The translations under genes were made by a program, and so were the position numbers. Below, piece by piece: positions 43,292-51,031 of a DNA stretch of 64,000 bases. The notes under the pieces are model-generated. The model had not been told where the DNA came from. It ran no database searches and worked only from the letters and a program-made list of their open reading frames with translations. This stretch comes from Alkalilimnicola sp. S0819 (GTDB taxonomy: Bacteria; Pseudomonadota; Gammaproteobacteria; Nitrococcales; WHIW01), in contig NZ_WHIW01000005.1 of the NCBI RefSeq assembly GCF_009295635.1, positions 1-64,000 on the forward strand. The letters are read 5' to 3'. Position 1 is the first letter of the stretch. Every line of letters starts with the position of its first letter.

Positions 43292-44779
43292 TTACAGCCG
43301 GAACTGCGTCTGCTCGGCGTAGATGCGGAACTGGTTGACCAGGTCCGGGTGGCTCTGAACGTTGATCCGGTTCGGGTCCGAGCCGCCGGCGTCGATATCC
43401 CGCTCCACGATCAGGTCCTCCTTGTACTGCTCGATGTTCTCCACCAGGCCCCGGGTCTCCAGCTCGCGCATCAGCGAGATCAGCTCATCGCGGATGTCGT
43501 TCGGGGTGACCAGCGCCTGGCCCTCGCCGGCGCGGGTACCGTTGGAGGCCAGCTTGTGGCGCGGGTACTTCTGGGTGATCCGAGCCCGGGTGGCGTAGCG
43601 GATGTAGGACAGCGTCGCCGGCGTGTTCACGTCCAGATACGACGGGTCCTCCACCCCAAAGGCGTTGGTCTGGTAGGTGGTCAGCTGCCGCTCGATGAGC
43701 ACCTGGCCGCCGGCGTCCACCATGTAGGTGCTGATGCCGTCATACAGGTGCAGGTTGCGCTCCTCCATCGTCCAGCGATCCTCCACCGCCGGCGGCTTCA
43801 GCCCCACCAGCGGCAGGGTCTGCAGCGGCCGGGCCGGGTCGATGGCGATGCTCGCCGCCGCGGTGAACGCATCCACCGTGGCCCAGAGGTAGGGCGGTTC
43901 GGGCACCTTGTTTGTGCCCATCACCGAGACGTGCTTGCCGTTGCGGCCATCGCCGAAGGTGCCGGTATCGCTGTGGGTGCCGCGGTGGGCGGCGTAGGCA
44001 ATGCCGTCGATCTGCCGCGTCGGTCCCCAGCGATCCGCCAGCTCGATCTCCAGTGCGGCCAGGTTGGCCGCGTCGGTGTAGGGCATGACGATGGTGTGGT
44101 ACCACTCATCGCCCAGGGCGGTGATGGCGGTGGCCACGTCCGGGTTGCCACTGCCGTTGGCCATCGCGGTGATGGTCGCGCCCACGCCGGCCGGCAGCGA
44201 CTCGCCGGTGTAGTAGCTGTGGCGAATGTCGATGTCGTTGCCGGTCTCGCCCTTCCAGCGGGCGGTCAGGTCCACCTCGCTGGCGGTGGTGCCGTTGACG
44301 GCGGCGGTGGCCGGCGCGGTGTCCTCGGCGTTGATGGCGGCCACTAGGGCGCTGGCCATCGCATCGGCGGTATCCCCCGAGCTGACTCCCACCTTCACCC
44401 GCTTGCCGCCGATGTACCAGTACATGGTCCCGCTCTGGGTGGCCGGGCCGCTGAAGGCGATCTTGCCGGTGGCTGCCGCCCCCGCGCCATCCTCGTCCAG
44501 GGCGATCGCCCAGGTCTCGGTGTAGCGGTTGGCCTGCTTCCCATAGCGGAACATCTCGGCGAGCATCGAGCCGCGGCCGAAGTACTGCTCCGCCTGGTCA
44601 TAGGAGGTGATACGCACGGGCACGCCCTCGGCCACGGTGCCGGTGGCCAGGCGCTGGCCCAGCACCAGGATCTTGTGGGAGATCGCCGGGGTGCCGGAGA
44701 CGGCCTGGGAGTTGTCGAACTCGATGTAGACCAGCGGTACACGCAGGTTCGACGGGATCTGGTTGAAGGACACGGCCAT
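43292..44779 (-). CDS. Tail sheath protein (Mu gpL-like)
   Basis: 495 residues, same as Mu gpL. VSFNQIPSNLRVPLVYIEFDN at the start, HKILVLGQRL, and the C-terminal PSYLDVNTPATLSYIRYATR ... RITQKYPRHKLA block are diagnostic. The sheath contracts to drive the tube into the host, which proves a myovirus-type particle. Confidence 0.95.
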   Translation of the reverse strand: MAVSFNQIPSNLRVPLVYIEFDNSQAVSGTPAISHKILVLGQRLATGTVAEGVPVRITSYDQAEQYFGRGSMLAEMFRYGKQANRYTETWAIALDEDGAGAAATGKIAFSGPATQSGTMYWYIGGKRVKVGVSSGDTADAMASALVAAINAEDTAPATAAVNGTTASEVDLTARWKGETGNDIDIRHSYYTGESLPAGVGATITAMANGSGNPDVATAITALGDEWYHTIVMPYTDAANLAALEIELADRWGPTRQIDGIAYAAHRGTHSDTGTFGDGRNGKHVSVMGTNKVPEPPYLWATVDAFTAAASIAIDPARPLQTLPLVGLKPPAVEDRWTMEERNLHLYDGISTYMVDAGGQVLIERQLTTYQTNAFGVEDPSYLDVNTPATLSYIRYATRARITQKYPRHKLASNGTRAGEGQALVTPNDIRDELISLMRELETRGLVENIEQYKEDLIVERDIDAGGSDPNRINVQSHPDLVNQFRIYAEQTQFRL

Positions 44780-44782
44780 CGG

Positions 44783-44965
44783 TTACTCCTTCGCCTGCTT
44801 GGGCTTTTTCGGGGCGGTGAGGTCGATCACGTCGCCGTCGCGCAGCCGGCGCAGCCAATAGCTGCTGGCGGGCTTGTGCTCGCCCTTGGCCGCGAGCGGC
44901 TGGGCGGTGATCGGGTCGCGGACCTGGCGGCCCGGGGCTGGCTTGATGTGCAGCTTCTTGTCCAC
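44783..44965 (-). CDS. DUF2635 protein (Mu gp38-like)
   Basis: 60 residues. KLHIKPAPGRQVRDPITAQPL ... RLRDGDVI is the DUF2635 signature, found only just upstream of Mu-type sheath genes. Role unknown. Starts 3 bases after the gp37 stop. Confidence 0.92.
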   Translation of the reverse strand: MDKKLHIKPAPGRQVRDPITAQPLAAKGEHKPASSYWLRRLRDGDVIDLTAPKKPKQAKE

Positions 44966-44968
44966 GGC

Positions 44969-45511
44969 TTACTCCTGGGCAAGGGTGATGGTGTCGCTGG
45001 CGTCGGCCGTGCCGTCGGCCGGCGCCAGGTCGTAGTCCTGGTGATGGGTGATGAAGTCGGCGAGCGTCGCCGAGTCCACTTCGGGTGCGAGGTCCACGGC
45101 CTGCTGCCACGCCACGCCCCAAAGCGCTACACCCTGTTTGTCGAGCGCGGCGGAGTACAGGTTGTCGGCTTCCAGGCGCTGTGGGCGGTGTGCCCAATCG
45201 AGCCCCCAGGTGTTGTTGGCCACCACCTGGAGCAGGGCCTCCACCAGCGCCAGGCCGGCGGCATCGCGAGGCCTGCCTCGTGCATCCCGCGTGACCACGA
45301 AGGCCGCGCAGGTCAGCGTCGGGGTAATCTCGTTCTCGGCGGCTAATGCTGGAATTCGACGCACCGCGACCAACACTGCAGGAGCGCGCAAGGCGTAGCG
45401 GCGCAGCTCCTTCTCATCGAAGCGCCCGCCGTGGGCCTCGCAGCTTTTCAGCTCGGTGAGCGCCTGACTGATGCCGGCGACCACCGCGTCACGGAAGCTC
45501 AGTAGCCTCAC
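44969..45511 (-). CDS. Mu gp37-like (DUF1834) head-tail protein
   Basis: 180 residues. The Gp37 family pattern (RLLSFRDAVVAGIS, then PAVLVAVRRIPAL, TCAAFVVTRDARGR and LLQVVANNTWGLDWA) is clear. Thought to complete the neck or tail terminator. Overlaps gpG by 4 bases. Confidence 0.9.
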   Translation of the reverse strand: MRLLSFRDAVVAGISQALTELKSCEAHGGRFDEKELRRYALRAPAVLVAVRRIPALAAENEITPTLTCAAFVVTRDARGRPRDAAGLALVEALLQVVANNTWGLDWAHRPQRLEADNLYSAALDKQGVALWGVAWQQAVDLAPEVDSATLADFITHHQDYDLAPADGTADASDTITLAQE

Positions 45512-45960
45512 AGCCCGCCCTCCTGAGTTCGGAGCCAGTCATCGACAACCGCGTCGAGGTCCTCTTCGTTGGCGCTGGAGATGCCAAGATACGCACGCTC
45601 GGGGATATTGCTGCCCACGCCTGCGCCGCCAAACTGATGGATAGCGGCATAGACCAGGTTCGAGCCCCATTCGACGCGGCCGCCCGAGACTCGTGACTGG
45701 ATGGAGTCGAGCAAATCACCTTCGCCCAGCAGGAGGCTGTGGCCGCCGTGGCGAGTGCCGGCGTAGCGGGCTGACCAATCCGGCCAGGCAGCGCCGTCGG
45801 GCCCGCGCTTCTCCTCCTGGATGCGGCGCCGGGTTTGCGACTCGCCTTCCGCCCCCAAGCCTTCCAGCAGTCCCTCGCGATCCAGATCGCCCAGTTTCTC
45901 CAGGCGTTTATCCAGTGATCGAAGTTGGTTTAAATCGAATTTCAGCGCCGTGCCCGCCAT
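45508..45960 (-). CDS. Virion morphogenesis protein (Mu gpG-like)
   Basis: 150 residues. IQEEKRGPDGAAWPDWSARYA, LLLGEGDLLDSI and IHQFGGAGVGSNIPERAYLG are the gpG/tail-completion family motifs. In Mu this gene is next to gpF; here it lies between gp36 and gp37, as in several other Mu-like prophages. The space next to gpF is taken by the accessory cassette at 49117-50700. Confidence 0.93.
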   Translation of the reverse strand: MAGTALKFDLNQLRSLDKRLEKLGDLDREGLLEGLGAEGESQTRRRIQEEKRGPDGAAWPDWSARYAGTRHGGHSLLLGEGDLLDSIQSRVSGGRVEWGSNLVYAAIHQFGGAGVGSNIPERAYLGISSANEEDLDAVVDDWLRTQEGGL

Positions 45961-46376
45961 CAGAAAACCCGCCCTCGACCGCGGCCGTAGCGGCGCTCAG
46001 GTCCGGTTACGGTGGCGATTCCGTTGCTGCTCGCCGGCGGCACGGGTAGCCCGAGGCTGACTCCACCGCGGGCGATACGTGACAACAGGGCGGTGGCGTC
46101 CTCGTAGCGCTGGCGGCGTTCATCAGTGCCGGCGTCGGCTGCTGGGCTGAGCCGATACACCGCGATATCCACTGTCAGGCGGGTGAGCACCGCCGGCGTG
46201 CTTGCCAGCGGTAGTGCGTAGCGAGCGGCGAGATAGGTGTCCACCTCGGCGGTTGCATCCGCCAAGGCCCGATCAACGACGCCCGCGTCGGCCTGACCGT
46301 CACCGTCGCGATCGGCGGCCAGGACCAGGGCCTCCTCGCCGTAGCGGTCGATGATGTCCTGCTCGGTGGCGTACAT
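45960..46376 (-). CDS. Mu gp36-like (DUF1320) protein
   Basis: 138 residues. MYATEQDIIDRYGEEALVLAA and VDTYLAARYALPLASTPAVL are the DUF1320 signature, a head-tail connector protein. Overlaps the gpG start by one base (ATG within TGATG). Confidence 0.93.
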   Translation of the reverse strand: MYATEQDIIDRYGEEALVLAADRDGDGQADAGVVDRALADATAEVDTYLAARYALPLASTPAVLTRLTVDIAVYRLSPAADAGTDERRQRYEDATALLSRIARGGVSLGLPVPPASSNGIATVTGPERRYGRGRGRVF

Positions 46377-46382
46377 GGCGCC

Positions 46383-46643
46383 TTACTCCGTCTCGCCCTC
46401 GGTCACCACCAGGCGGGGCTCGCTCTTCAGGGCGGCGACCTGGTCGTCGCTGAGATCCTTCACCGCGAGCACGCTCTCGTGGCGGCCGAAGCGGATGCCG
46501 GCACGGCGGAAGCTGCCGCCGGGGGCGCGGACCCGTAGCACCGCCTGGCGCTTGTTGGTTGTGGGCTTGGTGTCGGTAGCCGGCTTCTTGTTGCTGTCGG
46601 CCGGGGTCTGCTTGGCTTTCGGGTTCTGCTTGGTCTCGGCCAC
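46383..46643 (-). CDS. Mu gp35 / HI1506-like protein
   Basis: 86 residues. A Lys/Pro/Thr-rich disordered start is followed by LRVRAPGGSFRRAGIRFGRHE, the conserved core of the HI1506 group of Mu-like phages. Small head-region protein of unknown role; no membrane segment. Confidence 0.8.
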   Translation of the reverse strand: MAETKQNPKAKQTPADSNKKPATDTKPTTNKRQAVLRVRAPGGSFRRAGIRFGRHESVLAVKDLSDDQVAALKSEPRLVVTEGETE

Positions 46644-46709
46644 GGTTGCCTCCGGGGATGGGAATGGGCTCAGGGGATCGCGGGGCCGCAGCCCCGCGCC
46701 GGGTCAGAC

Positions 46710-47615
46710 TCAGGCGGTGCCGGTGCTGCCGTAGGCCAGCTGCCAGAAGCCGTAGCCGCCGGCCGCTCGGGCCTCGGCGCCGAAGCGGTACTTCTTGCGC
46801 ATGAACACGTTGTCCGAGTCCATCTCGGTCTGCTGGACGAAGTCCGGCGCCTTGCGCTGCTGGTAGATGAAGGGCTTGACCGGCTTGCTGGTATCCAGCA
46901 GGAACCAGGCGGTGTCGGATTCGAGCCGCGCATCCACGACGATCTCGGCGGTGCCCTTGTAGGGGTTGGGCTTGCCGTCCTCGAGGCGGTCGTTGGTCAC
47001 CAGGGCCCGGGCGGTGTCCTCCAGCGCCGGCGGCACCAGCAGGACGTTCGGGATGATGTTCAGGGGCCGGCCCTCGTCGTCCTTGAACTTGCGCATGGCG
47101 GTGCGGGCCGCACCGTAGCTGCCCTGGGCGGCGGCCAACGTGGCGATGGACAAGGCGGTGGTGCCCTTGTTGGAGACACTCGCGCCGGCCACCTCGTGGT
47201 CGGTGTCGAAGAAGGGCTGGCCGTCGTAGCACAGATTGCTGAAGCCCGAGTTGACCAGGTCGAACACGATCTCGTCGGGCAGCTGCTTGGCCGAGTAGGC
47301 CGCCATCTGCGCCTGCGGGGCGTAGATGCCCAGCTGGTCGTCCTCGATGTGGTTGCGGTCCACCTCGACGGTGGCCTCCCAGTCGTCGTTGACGATGGTG
47401 TACTTGAACGCCGCCAGCGCTTTCACGGCCTTGTCGCCGATCCACTTGCGCATGCGCGGGAAGCTGGACAGCCAGGCGTAATCGTTCTGGCTGGAGCCCG
47501 AGGGCACCAGCATGGCGATCTTCTGCCACTGGCTGGGGGCCTCGCTGAAGGCCTTGTTGAAGGTGGTCTTCAGGTTGACGAAGATCGCGTGCAGGGTGGT
47601 CTTGTTGATCAGCAT
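46710..47615 (-). CDS. Major capsid protein (Mu gpT-like)
   Basis: 301 residues. FKTTFNKAFSEAP-type start (VNLKTTFNKAFSEAP), SSFPRMRKWIGDK and DGQPFFDTDH are conserved gpT segments of the HK97-fold head protein. The gap to gp35 (46644-46709) contains no gene. Confidence 0.95.
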   Translation of the reverse strand: MLINKTTLHAIFVNLKTTFNKAFSEAPSQWQKIAMLVPSGSSQNDYAWLSSFPRMRKWIGDKAVKALAAFKYTIVNDDWEATVEVDRNHIEDDQLGIYAPQAQMAAYSAKQLPDEIVFDLVNSGFSNLCYDGQPFFDTDHEVAGASVSNKGTTALSIATLAAAQGSYGAARTAMRKFKDDEGRPLNIIPNVLLVPPALEDTARALVTNDRLEDGKPNPYKGTAEIVVDARLESDTAWFLLDTSKPVKPFIYQQRKAPDFVQQTEMDSDNVFMRKKYRFGAEARAAGGYGFWQLAYGSTGTA

Positions 47616-47630
47616 GGTTGTGTTCTCTCC

Positions 47631-48032
47631 TTACTCGACCCAGACGCCGTCGTCGTCGACGCCGATGACCACGCCGGCCTCGGAACGGGTGCCGGTGCCA
47701 TCGGTGCCGGCCACCGTCTCGTCGTCGACGATGTAGCAGCGCTTGCCCAGCAGGCTCTGGCCGACGGGGTCGCTGTCCGAATTGCTGAAGCGGAAGGCCT
47801 GCCGGCGGCGCACCAGGACCTGCTCGTCGCCATCGGCGCCGGCGCTGTTGTCGACGTGCTCCTCGGCGCGGCCCAGGTAGGTGAGCCCGGTGGCGGTGCT
47901 GCCGGGGGCGACGTAGCCGGTGGCGTTGGCCACGACCAGGGCGCCGGCGAAGACCTCGGCGCCGGCGGCCAGCGCCATCGAGACCAGCTCGCCGTTCATA
48001 TAGGGGGTGTGTCGGTCAGCGGTGAGCGGCAT
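47631..48032 (-). CDS. Capsid decoration / cement-type protein
   Basis: 133 residues between the protease/scaffold gene and the major capsid gene, the usual site of head decoration proteins. Beta-rich with many Gly and Val (GATGYVAP-type turns, YLGRAEEHVDN, ending VVIGVDDDGVWVE). Family resemblance to structural cement proteins is moderate. Confidence 0.7.
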   Translation of the reverse strand: MPLTADRHTPYMNGELVSMALAAGAEVFAGALVVANATGYVAPGSTATGLTYLGRAEEHVDNSAGADGDEQVLVRRRQAFRFSNSDSDPVGQSLLGKRCYIVDDETVAGTDGTGTRSEAGVVIGVDDDGVWVE

Positions 48033-48034
48033 GA

Positions 48035-48541
48035 TCAGTTACCTCCTGCCTGGGAATATTCACGGATGTCGTCGGCGGAGTTGCCGAACATGGCCGCGAC
48101 CTGGGAGGTCTCGCTGTTGAGCGCCTTCTCCTGATCGGGCTGCTTGCCGTCCAGGCCGGAGTCGGCGGCGACCACCGGGGCGGCCGCGACGTACTGCTTG
48201 AACGCATCCAGCCCGCCGTCCTGGCGACAGGCGGCCTTGTGGTACTCGGCGGTGGCGGGGGTGATCTTGCCGGCCTCCAGGGCTTGGTTGATCGCGGTCT
48301 CGATCTCGCGCTCCTGCGCCTGCTGCAGGTGCTGCTGCAGCTGCTGCTCGGCGTTGGTGGCGCGGCTCAGTGCGGCGTCGTGGTCGGCGCGCGGGACGAA
48401 TTTCTCCAGGGGCGGCTGCTCGGCCTGGTTGCGGGCGGTCTGCAGGCTTCCCTGCATCGAGTTGATGGCCGATACGGCGTCGCTCTCGGTGGCGTCGTCG
48501 GCCAGGCGCAGGGCCTTGCGGATTGCTTCGGGCAACACCAT
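48035..48541 (-). CDS. Nested internal scaffold protein (Mu gpZ-like)
   Basis: 168 residues in the same frame as the protease gene, from ATG 48541. The perfect ribosome site AAGGAGG stands 8 bases before it inside the protease gene, and it begins right after the protease domain (MVLPEAIRKALRLADDA). Phage Mu likewise reads gpZ from an internal start in gene I. Confidence 0.85.
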   Translation of the reverse strand: MVLPEAIRKALRLADDATESDAVSAINSMQGSLQTARNQAEQPPLEKFVPRADHDAALSRATNAEQQLQQHLQQAQEREIETAINQALEAGKITPATAEYHKAACRQDGGLDAFKQYVAAAPVVAADSGLDGKQPDQEKALNSETSQVAAMFGNSADDIREYSQAGGN

Positions 48542-49069
48542 CGTGGCGGCCTCCTTCTGCGGGTGGGAAAGATCGTTCAGCCCCTGGTTAAGGGCCGTTA
48601 AAAAGAGGTTCGGCCGGTTGGTCAGGCCGGCGGAGCTCAGCGTGGCGATGCGCCGGGTGGCCGGCTCGAACAGGAAAACGGGGGAGAGGTAACGGTAGTG
48701 CTTGCGCTCGATCTGGTTGCGCGCGGCCTCGGTCCACTCGACGCGGCCCCAGAGCGCGTCGCCGTCGCGCAGCTCCAGCTCCTCGATCCAGCCGGCCGCG
48801 GGGGCGGGCTCGCCCTTGGGGGCCTTGTGCTCGCTGGCGTGCTCCCAGTCGATGGGCAGCGCCGCGCCGCTGGCGTTGAAGGTGGCGACCAGGCGCTCCG
48901 GCTGATCCTTGACCCAGCGCCGGCCGTCGCGACCGACGACGTCGCGCCCGGCGGGAATCAGCTCGACCCACTCCGGCGCGCCGCCGTCGGTGGGCAGCTC
49001 GGCGTTGAGGGCGATGCGGCCGGCGGTGGCGTCGGCCTGGTTAAGCGCGGTGAGGAGTGTGTGATCCAT
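48035..49069 (-). CDS. Prohead protease with C-terminal scaffold (Mu gpI-like)
   Basis: 344 residues. The first half is the protease (GRDVVGRDGRRWV, LPIDWEHASEHKAP with the catalytic His, then YLSPVF and ATLSSAGLTNRPN with the Ser). The second half is Gln/Glu-rich coiled scaffold (NAEQQLQQHLQQAQEREIE). A separate start inside the gene gives the scaffold alone (next entry). Confidence 0.94.
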   Translation of the reverse strand: MDHTLLTALNQADATAGRIALNAELPTDGGAPEWVELIPAGRDVVGRDGRRWVKDQPERLVATFNASGAALPIDWEHASEHKAPKGEPAPAAGWIEELELRDGDALWGRVEWTEAARNQIERKHYRYLSPVFLFEPATRRIATLSSAGLTNRPNLFLTALNQGLNDLSHPQKEAATMVLPEAIRKALRLADDATESDAVSAINSMQGSLQTARNQAEQPPLEKFVPRADHDAALSRATNAEQQLQQHLQQAQEREIETAINQALEAGKITPATAEYHKAACRQDGGLDAFKQYVAAAPVVAADSGLDGKQPDQEKALNSETSQVAAMFGNSADDIREYSQAGGN

Positions 49070-49116
49070 GCCGCCAAGATAGGCGGCGGTGGGTCAGGGG
49101 AGGAGGCTGAAAGGGT

Positions 49117-49704
49117 TCAGTGGGAAGGCGGCCCGTCGTCTCGCGACGGCACACCCTGGATTACCTTGGGAGCCTGAGGCTGGGTTGCCAGCCGGCTCTT
49201 TCGGAGACGCTCGAGCTGCTCCTTACGCTGCTCTCTCTCTCGCCGGCGAACACCCAGGTCGATCCGCGCCTCGTCAATGCTGGCGCGCCACTTGGACCAG
49301 ACGAAGAATACCCATAGCACAAAGGCGGCGCTCCCGATCGGCGTCGCCGCCAACAAGTGCTTAAGCCAAGTCGGCAGTATAGCCACTAAGACTGGCACAA
49401 AGAACGCCGTCAGGCCTAGCGCCAGTGAAACCGCGAGCAGCGCATCAAGGCGCTTTTGGATTCGCTCGGCTGCGCGTAGGCGCTTCTGGACGAAGCGCCA
49501 ATCATCGCCCTCTACAGCGAGCTCAAACAGCCCTTGAAGGCGCTGCCTCAACACGCCGACCAGGGCCGCGAGCACGCCAAACCATAACGGTCCGCCCCAT
49601 CTCGCCTGGTTGGCGAGCAAGCCGAGCAGCTCCTGCGGCAAGAGGTAGGCCGCGAGCGCACTGGGCAGGAGGAAACAGCCGGCGGCGGCGAGCCAGAAGC
49701 CCAT
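49117..49704 (-). CDS. Accessory membrane protein (moron cassette, gene 2)
   Basis: 195 residues. Two hydrophobic pairs at about residues 3-30/38-52 and 90-110/125-140 predict four membrane helices, followed by a long basic and Glu-rich cytoplasmic tail (RREREQRKEQLERLRKSR). It has no homologue in the Mu morphogenesis plan. It starts right after the 331-residue gene's stop (49705), so it is an operon with it. GC looks lower than in the flanking head genes, which suggests separate gain. Function unknown; defence or exclusion is a guess. Confidence 0.7.
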   Translation of the reverse strand: MGFWLAAAGCFLLPSALAAYLLPQELLGLLANQARWGGPLWFGVLAALVGVLRQRLQGLFELAVEGDDWRFVQKRLRAAERIQKRLDALLAVSLALGLTAFFVPVLVAILPTWLKHLLAATPIGSAAFVLWVFFVWSKWRASIDEARIDLGVRRREREQRKEQLERLRKSRLATQPQAPKVIQGVPSRDDGPPSH

Positions 49705-50700
49705 CTATGTTATGACTCCATTTTCCAGACAGTCCATCAGCCAGTCCTGCATGCGGTGAAAGACGTCTTCGGCGTCCGGCACATTGTTCCAATGAACGAT
49801 GCCTACGGATTTCGAAAGGCGCAGCTCATCGCCTTTGACCTTCCCCATGCGGTATGTCTCGATCTCCACGTCGTCCGGGTACTGGTGGCGAAGCGCGGTA
49901 CTGACAGCCTCCATCGCGCGTTGCGCTGGGTCTTGGTCATCGTCGCTGGCTCGGCCGACACGGCGTATGTTGACCTCGACGACCAGATCCTCTGCATCGG
50001 CAAACTGACCAAGCTTGAGTGCCTCAAGCTCCTTGCTGCCGAACAAACTTTCCAGCCATTGCCGGCCCCGCCCCGCAACCACAGACCGGACGGGTTGAGA
50101 GCTTCGGTTCTCTCCGCCAGCGGATCTGGGGGTGGACGCTTCAAATACCGGAGCGCCCACGCAGACCGATTTGGCTTGCTTGAGCGCTTTTGTTCCTTTC
50201 GCCGACAGCCCCTGCTTGATCACGATACGCTCATGTGGCTCGAGCAGCTGAGCCTCTTCGTCGATCAGCCAGCGGAGATGGTTCTCCAGTTCCCGCCCGG
50301 TCAACGAGGTGGTCTGCAATAGCACCAGATGGTTCCCGCTGGCGCCGAAGTACAGGGTCGCCTCCAGGAATTCCCGGGGCCTTCCGTCCTGGGTCTTGGA
50401 TGCCGCCATCTGCTCGATCTCGAGTTCCTCCTGGTCCTCCGCCAGTGTCAGAACTTCCCGATTTCGTCCGGTCTCGTAGAGCACGAGAGTCCCAAAGACC
50501 ATTCCTTCGGCACGCCGCTTGGTGTTGATGAAGCGATGCAGCTGAGCGTCGGGGTCATCCCCCAGCTTCTCCCATCGATCGGCCACCGTGCGATGCGTGT
50601 CAAAAAGAACCTGCCGCAGCAGCTCTTCAATTGTCCGCCCCTCGCCGAGGTCACTGATATACCGATACTGGAACCGTTTTGCTTTTTTGCTCTTTGCCAT
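49705..50700 (-). CDS. Accessory soluble protein (moron cassette, gene 1)
   Basis: 331 residues from ATG 50700. No signal peptide or membrane segment. A Lys-rich start (MAKSKKAKRFQYRY) precedes an N-terminal alpha/beta domain up to residue ~160 (GMVFGTLVLYETGRNREVLTL, NHLVLLQTTSLTGRELENHL), a linker, and a C-terminal alpha/beta domain (LVVEVNIRRVGRASDDDQD ... KGDELRLSKSVGIVHW). The architecture recalls the soluble partner of two-gene membrane defence systems such as Kiwa, but I cannot show homology. Own palindromic operator upstream (50738-50752). Confidence 0.7.
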   Translation of the reverse strand: MAKSKKAKRFQYRYISDLGEGRTIEELLRQVLFDTHRTVADRWEKLGDDPDAQLHRFINTKRRAEGMVFGTLVLYETGRNREVLTLAEDQEELEIEQMAASKTQDGRPREFLEATLYFGASGNHLVLLQTTSLTGRELENHLRWLIDEEAQLLEPHERIVIKQGLSAKGTKALKQAKSVCVGAPVFEASTPRSAGGENRSSQPVRSVVAGRGRQWLESLFGSKELEALKLGQFADAEDLVVEVNIRRVGRASDDDQDPAQRAMEAVSTALRHQYPDDVEIETYRMGKVKGDELRLSKSVGIVHWNNVPDAEDVFHRMQDWLMDCLENGVIT

Positions 50701-50737
50701 CGGCTTCCCGCCCTCACCAATAATCGAATGAGGACTG

Positions 50738-50752
50738 GATCACACCGTGATC
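50738..50752 (-). promoter_or_regulatory. Perfect palindromic operator before the accessory cassette
   Basis: GATCAC-ACC-GTGATC, a 15-bp exact inverted repeat centred 45 bp before the cassette start codon, overlapping TTGATC. The cassette is thus likely to be regulated separately from the phage late operon. Confidence 0.55.
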
Positions 50753-50806
50753 AACGTTGCAAACCGTCGCGGCGATCGCTGTACGCGTCGGGCAATGGGC
50801 GTGATG

Positions 50807-50835
50807 GCGTTTAAATCCCGCTCAAAGCGTTTAAA
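50807..50835. repeat. Direct repeat GCGTTTAAA, two copies 20 bp apart
   Basis: GCGTTTAAA at 50807-50815 and 50827-50835, about two helical turns apart, upstream of the accessory cassette. The A/T-rich core stands out in GC-rich DNA. Possible activator or repressor half-sites; rest of the 50701-51031 gap is covered by the palindrome and RNA entries. Confidence 0.4.
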
Positions 50836-50936
50836 AGGTTCGCGCCCGAGCGCCGGTGTCGCAACGAGACAAAGAGCGCTTACAGCGCCTCTGGCTCGGC
50901 CTGGGGTTTTGTCGCCTCCGGGCCTATACTGGGTGT

Positions 50937-51029
50937 GGGACGCGGGTGACACGGTGCAAGTCTGCCTGCCGTAGCACGCACCTTCGGGTGCGGAGCGCCA
51001 TGTGGGGTTCTGGCAGGCCCCACCCCGCG
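50937..51029 (+). ncRNA. Candidate structured RNA with pseudoknot
   Basis: Four exact helices: CGCGGG 50941-50946 with CCCGCG 51024-51029; CCTGCC 50965-50970 with GGCAGG 51012-51017; CGCACC-TTCG-GGTGCG 50977-50992; GTGGGG 51002-51007 with CCCCAC 51018-51023. The second and fourth cross, making a pseudoknot, and their 3' strands and that of the outer helix are contiguous (51012-51029). The C(UUCG)G loop exists only in the plus-strand RNA, so it would be antisense to the late genes. TATACT at 50925-50930 could start it near 50937; the -35 is poor. Confidence 0.4.
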
Positions 51030-51031
51030 GC

